From NCBI RefSeq assembly GCF_011068285.1, contig NZ_CP049616.1, forward strand, positions 124,001 through 188,000: a stretch of 64,000 nucleotides of DNA, in the 5' to 3' direction. The notes under the pieces are model-generated. The model did no database searches and was not told the origin of the DNA. It saw only the letters and a list, made by a program, of their open reading frames with translations. Origin of the DNA: Flagellimonas oceani (GTDB taxonomy: Bacteria > Bacteroidota > Bacteroidia > Flavobacteriales > Flavobacteriaceae). Numbering within the stretch: the stretch's first letter is position 1; every line of letters starts with the position of its first letter. The position numbers and the translations under genes were made by a program. Below, piece after piece: positions 63,747-64,000 of this stretch.

Positions 63747-64000
63747 ATGAAAAGTCATCTTAAAAAAATAGGTCAAGGAACGACTAGGTTGTTGCTTATG
63801 GTTGCCATCTTATTGGTTTTTCTTATGTGTAAGGTGATGTTTTCTCAGCAAAGCCCGAATATAGTTTGGATAGTATGCGAGGATATTTCCCCTTTTTTGG
63901 AAGTATATGGCGATTCAATTGCGAAAACCCCTAACATAAATGCTCTGGCTCAAGATGCGGTTGTTTTTACAAAAGCATATACCACGTCCGGGGTATGCGC
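63747..64000 (+). CDS. Sulfatase, N-terminal part (runs off the window)
   Basis: The visible 84 residues have a signal peptide (RLLLMVAILLVFLMCKVMFS) and SPNIVWIVCEDISPFLEVYG, the first sulfatase metal motif with Glu-Asp. The CxPSR region would begin just at the edge (TTSGVCA, where the Cys sits at the last full codons). The gene is divergent from the sigma factor and probably belongs to the same locus. Confidence 0.85.
   Translation, partial: MKSHLKKIGQGTTRLLLMVAILLVFLMCKVMFSQQSPNIVWIVCEDISPFLEVYGDSIAKTPNINALAQDAVVFTKAYTTSGVC

Overview
The window looks like a chromosomal segment from a marine member of the Flavobacteriaceae (Bacteroidota). The evidence is the nadE-gldB-gldC gliding cluster, the flavobacterial order of the division and cell-wall (dcw) genes, promoters of the TAnnTTTG type, a SusC/SusD polysaccharide locus with an ECF sigma/FecR pair, and sulfatases. 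Genus is not decided; a Muricauda/Maribacter-like organism is an inference only.

Layout. (1) 1-5.6 kb: housekeeping genes, namely a response regulator with an atypical receiver, nadE, gldB, gldC, a membrane protein, a pirin, the GTPase engB and an alpha/beta hydrolase. (2) 5.77-21.3 kb: a complete, tightly overlapping dcw operon mraZ-rsmH-ftsL-ftsI-murE-mraY-murD-ftsW-murG-murC-ftsQ-ftsA-ftsZ, preceded by MraZ boxes, then a YqeY-like gene and a tRNA-Arg(TCG).

(3) 21.9-31.05 kb: a 9.1-kb island inserted in the 3' end of tRNA-Arg. It is bounded by a 26-bp direct repeat and carries a tyrosine recombinase. Its cargo is the most unusual part of the window: eight direct copies of an 18-bp repeat (consensus AAAGTTCAAATAAACGAT), each at or just after a stop codon, cut the cargo into seven co-oriented units of 0.5-1.2 kb. 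Six units carry one gene and one carries a ParD/ParE pair. A degenerate inverted copy lies at the head. The layout resembles an integron cassette array, but the repeat is not a canonical attC site.

(4) 31.05-36.7 kb: remains of, or a complete, integrative mobilizable element: a large serine recombinase whose frame runs antisense through the duplicated tRNA end, a Fic protein with a small Fic-N-terminal-like partner, a relaxase and MobC. An IS3-family element (36.73-38.17 kb) abuts two perfect palindromes. (5) 38.7-42.1 kb: a decaying ABC-exporter/M1-peptidase-like locus with an in-frame amber stop, a frameshift and only the last ~33 codons of the ATPase.

(6) 42.4-51 kb: a tripartite RND efflux operon, a thioesterase, two TetR regulators and a frameshifted lipid A acyltransferase pseudogene, followed by a degenerate IS3-type element. 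(7) 52.8-64 kb: a polysaccharide-utilization locus. Sigma factor and anti-sigma factor precede an STN-bearing SusC, SusD, a sulfatase, an esterase-like hydrolase and an aldose epimerase-like protein; a second sulfatase starts on the opposite strand and runs off the window. The sulfatases point to a sulfated glycan as substrate, but the glycan cannot be named from sequence reading alone.
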